Source: Alphaproteobacteria bacterium
GTDB lineage: Bacteria; Pseudomonadota; Alphaproteobacteria; RF32; CAG-239
DNA: 40,240 bases
NCBI GenBank assembly: GCA_900767645.1
Contig: CAAFZY010000043.1
Location: 1-40,240 of the forward strand
Reading direction: 5' to 3'
Shown here piece by piece: positions 24,565 through 32,201 of this stretch (the first letter of the stretch is position 1; each line of letters begins with the position of its first letter). The position numbers and the translations under genes were made by a program. Under the pieces are notes generated by a model, which saw nothing but the letters and a program-made list of their open reading frames with translations, was not told the origin of the DNA and searched no databases.

Positions 24565-25323
24565 ATGGTAAATCAACTTGAAAACGGAACTGAAACATTA
24601 TCTATAACGGACGCTAACGCGGCGCCGCGTCAGGTACGCTATATTACCGACAATCAAATGATGACTAAAAGCGCCAAAGAGTTGTATTATTGCTGGTTGT
24701 CGCGTTTGGTGATGCTGTTTGCCGTTTTGTCGCTGGGCTTTTTTACCAGCGCGTCATTGGTATTGTTTAAGCTTGCGCCTGAAGTTATGGTGGAACCGTT
24801 TTTAATTATCAAACAAGACAGCTCCGACAGTATGGTTCGCTATGAAACTATTGCGCCGGACATGCCGTCTTCCAACCAAATTATGGATACTTTTATCCGT
24901 CAATATGTAATTTTGCGCAATACGGTGCTAAATGATGAGCGCGAAATGCAAAGCCGCTGGTACGCGGGCGGCATGGTGTCATATTTATCTTCACCGGCGG
25001 TCTATGACGAATTTAGAAAAAAGCAACTTAAAGGCCTTGATGATTTGCTTAAGGCCAAAGTGGTCCGCGATGCCGAAATTATTTCCATCGGCAAAGTAGG
25101 CGGCGAAAAAAGCCGTGTGTGGAAAATTGATTTTCGCACTTATGATTTATCACCCGATGTGCGTAATTATGAAAACGGCAGTATGGTGCTGGTTACCAAA
25201 TATTGGACGGCCTCGCTTACCGCTGTTTTTGTTCCCGAGCGTATGTTTATGGCCAAACGTTTGATGAACCCGTTGGGCTTTACCGTTATGCGATATTCTC
25301 AGACAGAAGTTGAAATTCTTTAA
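24565..25323 (+). CDS. virB8: VirB8-like inner-membrane protein, copy 1
   Basis: A bitopic protein of 252 residues with a cytoplasmic N-terminus, one membrane segment (about 48-70) and a periplasmic VirB8 domain. The domain shows the family pattern EPFLII ... FIRQYVILR ... SRWYAGG and the C-terminal NPLGFTVMRYS. VirB8 dimers scaffold the inner-membrane part of the system. It starts 12 bases after the giant coiled-coil gene, with a weak ribosome site. A paralogue follows after the lipoprotein gene. Confidence 0.9.
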   Translation: MVNQLENGTETLSITDANAAPRQVRYITDNQMMTKSAKELYYCWLSRLVMLFAVLSLGFFTSASLVLFKLAPEVMVEPFLIIKQDSSDSMVRYETIAPDMPSSNQIMDTFIRQYVILRNTVLNDEREMQSRWYAGGMVSYLSSPAVYDEFRKKQLKGLDDLLKAKVVRDAEIISIGKVGGEKSRVWKIDFRTYDLSPDVRNYENGSMVLVTKYWTASLTAVFVPERMFMAKRLMNPLGFTVMRYSQTEVEIL

Positions 25324-25455
25324 TTTATATTAATCTTTTTACTTTATGATACACTCGAAAGTCTTCTAACTTGTTGATAAGTTGGGGATTTGGAGTGTTC
25401 GTATTAGACTTTTTAAAATAAAAAGTTTAATGTGATAATATCTGGAGATAAAAGA
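25324..25455. promoter_or_regulatory. 132-base gap with inverted repeat and possible promoter
   Basis: ACTTTTT and AAAAAGT arms with a five-base AAAAT loop lie near 25408-25426. TGTGATAATAT near 25431 could be an extended -10. The ribosome site TGGAGA follows. It may separate expression of the second half of the operon; the evidence is thin. Confidence 0.3.
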
Positions 25456-25644
25456 ATGTATAAAAAAATAATTTTATTTTTGGTTGTTATTGTCTTATCG
25501 GCTTGCAGCTTGTTCGGTTCGTATTATGAGCCTGAGCCGGTTGGCATCGGTAAAGATGTAAATGAACTTAAGCTTTCTCCGTGTGCATGCATTGAAGTTG
25601 AACTTCCGCACACCCTTCCGGATTGGTTTGTTGCAACAATTTAA
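25456..25644 (+). CDS. virB7: VirB7-like small lipoprotein
   Basis: A 62-residue lipoprotein with the lipobox LSAC (Cys17) and a short mature part containing SPCACIEVELPHTLPDWFV. VirB7 is a small outer-membrane lipoprotein that joins VirB9 and VirB10 in the core complex. Size, lipobox and position between the virB8 copies and virB9 fit. The ATG at 25456 has TGGAGA at the right distance; the earlier in-frame ATG at 25432 would break the signal peptide. The CxC pair in the mature part could bond to another core protein. Confidence 0.72.
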   Translation: MYKKIILFLVVIVLSACSLFGSYYEPEPVGIGKDVNELKLSPCACIEVELPHTLPDWFVATI

Positions 25645-25658
25645 CGGGTTAGGTAAAA

Positions 25659-26405
25659 ATGGCAGATAGGTTAGGTGTTGGTAATACTCAACAGCATTTG
25701 CTTGCCGGACAAGGCGGAATGCCGCGTCAGGCAATGCGCCGTCCGCAACCGCAAAGACGCCGTAACGAAGATGTTATAGTAAACGCAAGCGAAAAACGTT
25801 ATTTGTGGACAGCGCGTGCGTTCGCGGTAATTGTAGCCATCAGTTTGTGCTGCAACTTGGTTTTGGTTTTAGCAATTACCCAATTGTTGCCGTTATATCG
25901 CCTTGAGCCGTTTTTACTCACGTTTGAAAACAAGCAAGAGCAAGTATATGATATTGTGCCGTTGCGCAATATGGAAGACCGTAAAGCCATAACCGAAGTT
26001 TTTGTGCGCGAATATGTGCTTTTGCGCAGCGCCTTTACCGATGATGTTTCGGAAATGGAATCTCGTTGGATGCCGGGCGGACAACTGCAAGAAATGTCTT
26101 CATCTGCGGTTTATGAATCGTTTATTGAAAAAACCGCCCGACCGGCATTAAATATAATCCGCAATCGCGGTTTAATCAGGGTTGTGCGGATTATGACGGT
26201 CAATGAACTTGGCCGCGGTTTGTGGCAGGTGGAGTATGAAACCCGAGATATGTATCCGGATTCTTCTGCTCCCGAAGTTAATTATTGGACTGCTTCATTA
26301 AGAATTATGTATCGTAAAAAGACAGTTAAATATGGTGAACGTTTGAACAATCCGGTAGGCTTTACCGTTACCAGATATTCGCTTTCACGTAATAAGACCG
26401 AATAA
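25659..26405 (+). CDS. virB8: VirB8-like inner-membrane protein, copy 2
   Basis: A 248-residue paralogue of copy 1. It has an Arg/Gln-rich cytoplasmic N-terminus, one membrane segment (about 50-75) and a periplasmic domain with LEPFLLTFEN, FVREYVLLRS, SRWMPGG and NPVGFTVTRYS. These correspond one for one with motifs in copy 1, but overall the two have diverged. Two VirB8 copies suggest a mixed inner-membrane ring or two specialised versions. It starts 14 bases after the lipoprotein gene. Confidence 0.9.
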   Translation: MADRLGVGNTQQHLLAGQGGMPRQAMRRPQPQRRRNEDVIVNASEKRYLWTARAFAVIVAISLCCNLVLVLAITQLLPLYRLEPFLLTFENKQEQVYDIVPLRNMEDRKAITEVFVREYVLLRSAFTDDVSEMESRWMPGGQLQEMSSSAVYESFIEKTARPALNIIRNRGLIRVVRIMTVNELGRGLWQVEYETRDMYPDSSAPEVNYWTASLRIMYRKKTVKYGERLNNPVGFTVTRYSLSRNKTE

Positions 26406-26422
26406 ACAAAAGGTGTTTGAAA

Positions 26423-28075
26423 ATGAATCGTTATGTAAGTAAAATATTGTCAGTTTTTGCATTGGTTGCGGCGCCGATATCGGTACATGCGCAGGCAAGT
26501 ATTGACAGCTTAAATCAAAATGCCGACCAGAGTCAGGGTATGTATCAACCGATGAATATGGGCTATACCGGTATCAGCTCATTGGGTATGATGCAAAGCG
26601 CCTGGCTTGACCCGTTGCAAAATTTGGGCGAAGGACAAAGCAAGCCGGCATATTCCCGCTATTATTGGTCGCCTGATTTGGTTTTGCCGGTTCGTCTGCG
26701 TGAAGGTATGTTGACCCTTGTTAATTTTCCGGAATGGGAATTGGTCGAAGATGTTTACATCGGCGACAGTAAAACTTTTGATGCCCGCATTTCGGGACCG
26801 AACACTTTATTGCTTTATCCTAAATCGGGAGCTATGGTCGGTGTTGATACTAACATTATGGTATTTGGGCGTTCCGGTAATAAATATGCTTTTTATGCCC
26901 GCAGCGAAGGGGTTAATACCGAGCGTTTAACCAACTCGATTATTGATATTGAAGTTGTGGACGCGGAAAAAAATGGGGGACCCGCCGGCAGTATCGGAAG
27001 TGGTAGTTCCGGCGGCAGAGTAAACGCAAGTGCTTACCGTGCGGATAACAGCAAATCGGCAGATTCGTTGTTTACCAAACGCAACCAAAAAGAAGATTGG
27101 ATTCAAAACATACCGCTTGATCCTACCAAGTTCCGTTTTGATATTGAAGTTTATGTGCCAAATCCAGATGATGTTGTTATTGCGCCTGAACGCGTATGGC
27201 GTGATGATATTTTCACTTATATCGATTTTGGCGAAAAGGCCTTAAATATGGTGCAACGCCCGATTGTTACTTTAATTGTCGAACGGGTTGAAACTCCGGT
27301 CGGATTCCGTAGCGCAGGACCGAATAACCGCTTGATTATTGTCGAAGGCGTGGGCGATATGGTGTTGCGTAACGGCAAGCGTTTAATTTGTTTGAAGTTG
27401 CGGCGCGCTGATGATGCCGGACTTGAGTATGTTGAGTATGCTGAAAGCGATGATTGGCAGGTTCCGCAGCCGCTTCCGTCCGGAAAACAAGCAAAAGTTT
27501 CCGGTAAAGGCGGTGCGGTTCAAGGTTTCGGCTCTGCCGACGGTAATGGCGGAAGCATGTATAATGCAGGCGCAGCAGCCGGTGGCAATGGAACAAACGC
27601 AATGGGAGGGGCAACCTTTGTAGGCGTTGATGTAAATGCCGCGGGCTCCGCTTCAGATGGCAATAGCTTAAATGTCGGCGGTAAAGGTACCGGCAAAGGC
27701 GGTTTAAACATCGATTACAGTAAAATGCACCGTGTTGACAATAAGGGAAAAATGCCTGCCGGCAACAATCCGTTTGCCGATTATCGTTACGGCAGCGGTT
27801 TTGAAGGTGATGATGTCGCCAGCATTTCCGTAGAGCTCGGCACCGATTCCGATGTCGGCAATTTGGAAAATTTATGGGGAGAACTTTCTCGTAAATATTC
27901 GTCGGCGCTTGGCGGTTATCAGCCGTTTTATTCGGTAGATGCGCCGGCCGACGGTCAAGGACGCGAGTTGTTCCACTTACGAATTGGTCCGGTTCAATCA
28001 ATTGATGCCGGTGATGAAATATGCAGCCAGTTAGGCCGTAACGGCGTATTCTGCAGCGTGGTTCGTATTCAGTAA
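26423..28075 (+). CDS. virB9: VirB9 core-complex protein fused to a C-terminal SPOR domain
   Basis: A periplasmic/outer-membrane core protein of 550 residues, about twice the usual VirB9 length. A signal peptide ends VHAQ. The VirB9 N-terminal domain lies at about 76-180 (VRLREGMLTLVNFPEWE ... DIEVVDAE). The C-terminal VirB9 domain lies at about 254-325 (PERVWRDDIFTYIDFGE ... GKRLICLKL). A Gly/Asn-rich linker leads to a SPOR-like domain at about 467-550 (ISVELGTDSDVGNLENLWG ... HLRIGPVQSIDAGDEICSQL). SPOR domains bind peptidoglycan lacking stem peptides. The ATG at 26423 is spaced correctly from AGGTG; a TTG at 26417 is too close. Confidence 0.88.
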   Translation: MNRYVSKILSVFALVAAPISVHAQASIDSLNQNADQSQGMYQPMNMGYTGISSLGMMQSAWLDPLQNLGEGQSKPAYSRYYWSPDLVLPVRLREGMLTLVNFPEWELVEDVYIGDSKTFDARISGPNTLLLYPKSGAMVGVDTNIMVFGRSGNKYAFYARSEGVNTERLTNSIIDIEVVDAEKNGGPAGSIGSGSSGGRVNASAYRADNSKSADSLFTKRNQKEDWIQNIPLDPTKFRFDIEVYVPNPDDVVIAPERVWRDDIFTYIDFGEKALNMVQRPIVTLIVERVETPVGFRSAGPNNRLIIVEGVGDMVLRNGKRLICLKLRRADDAGLEYVEYAESDDWQVPQPLPSGKQAKVSGKGGAVQGFGSADGNGGSMYNAGAAAGGNGTNAMGGATFVGVDVNAAGSASDGNSLNVGGKGTGKGGLNIDYSKMHRVDNKGKMPAGNNPFADYRYGSGFEGDDVASISVELGTDSDVGNLENLWGELSRKYSSALGGYQPFYSVDAPADGQGRELFHLRIGPVQSIDAGDEICSQLGRNGVFCSVVRIQ

Positions 28076-28087
28076 AGCGTAAAAAAG

Positions 28088-31000
28088 ATGAGTAAAGAAG
28101 TTTTAACACATTCAGAAAGATATGTTCGTAAAACCAACCGTATTATATTGATTGTTGGTATTACTTCTTTTGTGGTGTTTTTATTTGGATTGTTGCTGCT
28201 TTTTTCCAGCGGGGCGACAATAGAAGATACACAGGAACCGGTATTTACAGCCGATGACAATGTGATAGATTTTAATGAAAACACCAACCCTCTCATCAAT
28301 AATCTTGAGTTTGAAGAAGTTGCCGAAGCTGAAATTCCGATTACCACCACTCCCAATCCGGTAAATATGGGACAGGTGGTGCTCGGTACCGATGCCCGCA
28401 ATGTGCTTACAATCGGCACAAACGGCAAGGCTTCAATCAGGATTGCTTCCGTGAAGTTGGCAGAACCCCCGTTTGAAGGATTCAGCTATCAGGACAACTG
28501 CAGCGGCAAAGAATTGCGCGGTAATCAAACTTGTAATGTAACAATGCAATGGATACCGACAACCGGTGGCAATGTTCAGAATAACTTTATTGTTTCATGG
28601 CATGAAACCAATGTCAGTGCGCAAAATGCCAAAGCGCAAAAAATTCCGGTTGACGGCAAAGCGGTTACGCAGGCTGATTGTAATTTTTGCACTACCGCTC
28701 CTTCAGACGGAATTTCCGACGGCAATGAAAGAATGTTGATACAAGATGCTAATGGTAATATTATCGGCTACATTACTCCCGACGGGCGCGCGTTTGATTT
28801 AAATGGCAATGAAATAGGGTATCTTGATGCCAATGGTAATGTTATTGATAAAAACGGCAATATTCTCGGTAAAGCCGTATCCGGTGATAATTTGGTGGTG
28901 CGCGACGGCAATGGTAAAATTATCGGTTATATTACCCCGAACGGCAAAGCTGTTGACTTAAACGGCAATCGCCTTGGCACGGTTGATGCCGGCGGCAGTG
29001 TCTTGGATAAAAACGGCAACACCATCGGTAAGGTATCAACCGGTGAAAGTATGGTTATTAAAGACGCCAACGGCAATATTGTCGGTTATATTAATCCTGA
29101 CGGACGTGCGGTTGATTTGAACGGTAATGAAATAGGCACGCTTGATGCATACGGTAATGTTTTGGATAAAAACGGCAATATATTGGGCAAGGCGGTTGCC
29201 GGAAGTAATCGCATTGTTAAAGATTCCAACGGTAATATTATCGGCTATGTTACCCCGAACGGGCAAGTGGTTGACTTAAACGGCAATAAACTCGGTACGC
29301 TTGACGCCAAAGGCAATGTTTTGGATAAAAACGGCAATGTAATCGGCAAAGCAATGGCTGATGACGGTAAAAACCGCATTGCTTACGGACCGGACGGTAA
29401 AATTATCGGTTATATAGATGATGACGGCTATGTGCGCGATGAGGACGGCAATGTTATCGGGCGTGTTAATGAAGACGGCCTGATTGTTGATGAAAACGGT
29501 AATATTATCGGGGTTGCCGGCAATAAAAAACTTATTTATGATGATAACGGCAATGTAATAGGTAAAGCAAGCGCTGACGGTAAGGCTTATGATTTTAACG
29601 GCAATCTTATCGGTAAAGAGTTGTCGGACGGCACCGTAGTTGACCGTAACGGCGTTAAACTCGGCAAAACGGTTGAGGCCGGATATGTATATGATGCCAA
29701 CGGCAATATTATCGGCAGAGTGCTTGAAGACGGCACGGTTGTTGATAAAGACGGCAATGTTATCGGTCGCTTAAATGCCAATGGCGAAGTTGTGGATATG
29801 AACGGAAATGTAATCGGTTATATCAGCAAAGCCGGTCGCAGTGCAATTGATGAAAACGGCAATTTACTCGGCGTGATTATGCCGGATAACTCTATTGTTG
29901 ATTCGGACGGCAATGTTTTGGGCTATGTTGATGAAAACGGCGATGCCTATAAGTTAAGTAATGAAAAAATCGGCAAACTCGGTGCGTCGCGTCAGTTATT
30001 TTATGATGCTGACGGCAATGCAATCGGCTATATTGATGAAGACGGCAATATCTATGATTTTAACGGTAATAAAATTGGTCAAAAGCTTGAAGACGGCACA
30101 ATTTTGGATGCCAACGGTCGAGTTATGGGCAAATTGCATGATGACGGCAATATTCTTGATGAACGCGGCAATATTGTAAGCAAAGTAGGTGATTATGCCA
30201 ATTTGGCGGTTGATGATAAAGGCAATTTGTTAGGCTATGTAAAAGATGACGGTTCCGTTATTGATGCCAAAGGCAATGCCGTAGGTCGGGTTGATAAAGA
30301 CGGTAATGTAATCAGCAATAAAGCCGTTAAAATAGGCGCTGTGGTCAAAACCGAGCTTATCCCGATTACGCCGGAAGGAAAAGTATTGGGAAATATTTCA
30401 CCGACCGGTGAAATTGTTAATAATCGCGGTCAGGTTGTGGGGCGTATATTGCCGAATACTCTGGTTAAAGAAGCTAACGGTTCTAAATTTGTTGCCAAAG
30501 CCATACGCGGCGGTACGGTAGTCGGATGGGGTTGCAACAATGCCGGAATCTTAAATAAAAACGGTATTGTTACCAAAGACGGAAAAGATATGCCGTATCG
30601 TGTTTATGCTGACGGCGGTATTTATGATGCAAACAATCATTATGTTGGCGAAGTTGTTAAAACCGGTCGTGTTTTTGACAATAATTGCGGATATTTAGGC
30701 GATGCCGATGCGCAAGGTATTGTTAAAAACGATAACAATAAATATGTCGGCTGTGTAAATCCCGATGGAAGCGTGTTAAATGACAATGGCGAAATTATCG
30801 GTAAGGTGGCGCAGTATAAAATTGCCGTAAATGCCGAAGGCAAAACAGTCGGTCGGTTGTCGCCGGGCGGTAATGTTGTTTCCGGCGCGTTGTTGCCGAT
30901 TGGTTGTGTTAATACCGATGGCGAAGTATTTACTTCCGATGGCACTTATTTGGGTAAAACTTCAAATGCTTTTTATGCGTTTGATTTAAATGGCAAATAT

Positions 31001-32200
31001 TTAAATACTTTTGAAACAGACGGCTCTTTGCAAATTAAATCGCACCCTGATGCCAAGTTGTTTTTGCACAAATATATTGCGGATAAAAATAATAAAATTA
31101 TCGGAGTTGCATTGCCTGAAAAAAACATTGTCATGAATTCAAACGGCGAATTTATCGGGCGAGTTTTTGCAGATGGCAATGTCTATGACGGAAACGGGAT
31201 TGTTGTTGACCACATGTACGGCGACGGTTTAAGCTTTTATGCCGGTACTGTCGGCAAAGCATTGCCGTTTGGCAAAGTGGTTGATTTTAACGGTAAAAAT
31301 GTCGGCTTTATAAATGCCGACGGGCGGGTTGTTACCCGTTTTGGCGAACACTTGGGGCAAGCAGATGCCAAAGGGCGATGGTTTGATGACAAGCGCCAAT
31401 ATGCCGGCGGTGTTGTGCGTTCCGGTGCCGCTATCGGTTATGACGGTTCTTATTTAGGCTATGTTAAGGCCGATGGCTCGGTTATTGATAAAAAAGGGCG
31501 TGATGCAGGTTCGGAAAATGCCGACGGATTAATTTTGAACTCAAACGGAGCCGTCAATGGCGAAGTTGTGCCGGAATCGGTTGCTATAACTTTATTTGGC
31601 GAATATGCCGGATATACTGACGAAGCCGGAAGCGTAAAAGATTTAAGCTCCAAAAGAACAACTTTTGTACTTCCCGGGGGCGCAAGTGATAAAAATATCA
31701 GTGTGCTGAAACGCGGCGCGGTTATTAATCACGGCGGCAGAGTTATCGGTTCGGTTTTGCCGAACGGAGCCGTTATTAATGCTAAAAATGTAATTATCGG
31801 TAAAGTTTACTCTGATGGCAAGGCGGTAAATAAAGAAGGTCAGTTGATAGGCGAAATTGTTGACGCCGATATTGTAATCGGCAATCAGGACAAAGTTATT
31901 GCTTATGTTGGTTTTGACGGCACGGTTCGCGGCTTTGACAATGCGCCAATCGGTCGTATTTTGTCGGGCAGATTGGCGGTAGACAATCAAAATGTTATTT
32001 TAGGCATGGCTTATAAAACCGGCACGGCAATTGTTTCAAACGAGGGTAAATATTTGGGACGATTGGCTGCAACCGGCAGAGTTATTTCAGGGTCGGGTCA
32101 AGACATCGGATATTTAAAAAGCAACGGTTCATTTGTTGATTTAGATAAAAATGTTTCGGGTAACGTATTGCAGGAAGTTGCTCAAAATCGGAGGAATTAA
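28088..32200 (+). CDS. Giant repeat protein with VirB10-like membrane anchor (N-terminal half of a split VirB10)
   Basis: 1370 residues. A short cytoplasmic start and one membrane segment (about 18-40) match a VirB10 N-terminus. A beta-rich domain (about 85-190) resembles immunoglobulin-like anchor domains (NPVNMGQVVLGTDARNVLTI, then FIVSWHE). From residue 220 to the end come repeats of 17-18 residues of the type D-x-N-G-N-x-I-G-x-[IV]-x-x-[DN]-G-x-[VA]. The first four sets form 53-residue units. No VirB10 C-terminal domain is present. The next gene supplies it, together with matching repeats. The ribosome site before 28088 is weak, but the start is two codons past the virB9 stop region and the anchor begins at once. 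Confidence 0.8.
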   Translation: MSKEVLTHSERYVRKTNRIILIVGITSFVVFLFGLLLLFSSGATIEDTQEPVFTADDNVIDFNENTNPLINNLEFEEVAEAEIPITTTPNPVNMGQVVLGTDARNVLTIGTNGKASIRIASVKLAEPPFEGFSYQDNCSGKELRGNQTCNVTMQWIPTTGGNVQNNFIVSWHETNVSAQNAKAQKIPVDGKAVTQADCNFCTTAPSDGISDGNERMLIQDANGNIIGYITPDGRAFDLNGNEIGYLDANGNVIDKNGNILGKAVSGDNLVVRDGNGKIIGYITPNGKAVDLNGNRLGTVDAGGSVLDKNGNTIGKVSTGESMVIKDANGNIVGYINPDGRAVDLNGNEIGTLDAYGNVLDKNGNILGKAVAGSNRIVKDSNGNIIGYVTPNGQVVDLNGNKLGTLDAKGNVLDKNGNVIGKAMADDGKNRIAYGPDGKIIGYIDDDGYVRDEDGNVIGRVNEDGLIVDENGNIIGVAGNKKLIYDDNGNVIGKASADGKAYDFNGNLIGKELSDGTVVDRNGVKLGKTVEAGYVYDANGNIIGRVLEDGTVVDKDGNVIGRLNANGEVVDMNGNVIGYISKAGRSAIDENGNLLGVIMPDNSIVDSDGNVLGYVDENGDAYKLSNEKIGKLGASRQLFYDADGNAIGYIDEDGNIYDFNGNKIGQKLEDGTILDANGRVMGKLHDDGNILDERGNIVSKVGDYANLAVDDKGNLLGYVKDDGSVIDAKGNAVGRVDKDGNVISNKAVKIGAVVKTELIPITPEGKVLGNISPTGEIVNNRGQVVGRILPNTLVKEANGSKFVAKAIRGGTVVGWGCNNAGILNKNGIVTKDGKDMPYRVYADGGIYDANNHYVGEVVKTGRVFDNNCGYLGDADAQGIVKNDNNKYVGCVNPDGSVLNDNGEIIGKVAQYKIAVNAEGKTVGRLSPGGNVVSGALLPIGCVNTDGEVFTSDGTYLGKTSNAFYAFDLNGKYLNTFETDGSLQIKSHPDAKLFLHKYIADKNNKIIGVALPEKNIVMNSNGEFIGRVFADGNVYDGNGIVVDHMYGDGLSFYAGTVGKALPFGKVVDFNGKNVGFINADGRVVTRFGEHLGQADAKGRWFDDKRQYAGGVVRSGAAIGYDGSYLGYVKADGSVIDKKGRDAGSENADGLILNSNGAVNGEVVPESVAITLFGEYAGYTDEAGSVKDLSSKRTTFVLPGGASDKNISVLKRGAVINHGGRVIGSVLPNGAVINAKNVIIGKVYSDGKAVNKEGQLIGEIVDADIVIGNQDKVIAYVGFDGTVRGFDNAPIGRILSGRLAVDNQNVILGMAYKTGTAIVSNEGKYLGRLAATGRVISGSGQDIGYLKSNGSFVDLDKNVSGNVLQEVAQNRRN
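28745..29380 (+). repeat. Four tandem 159-bp coding repeats
   Basis: The aspartates opening each unit are residues 220, 273, 326 and 379 of the protein, exactly 53 residues apart (28745, 28904, 29063, 29222). Each unit contains three sub-repeats of 17-18 residues, in the order NGNIIGYI, LNGNEIG, KNGNILGK. Synonymous positions differ widely between copies while the protein pattern is kept. Confidence 0.88.
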
Positions 32201-32201
32201 A

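Noticed and set aside
27336..28109. Long minus-strand frame of 257 codons opposite virB9
   Set aside because: Its composition (many Arg, His, Cys) is that of an antisense shadow, and virB9 is well supported on the other strand.
28745..32197. CRISPR array or satellite DNA
   Set aside because: The repeats are coding, keep frame, vary at synonymous sites and have no unique spacers.
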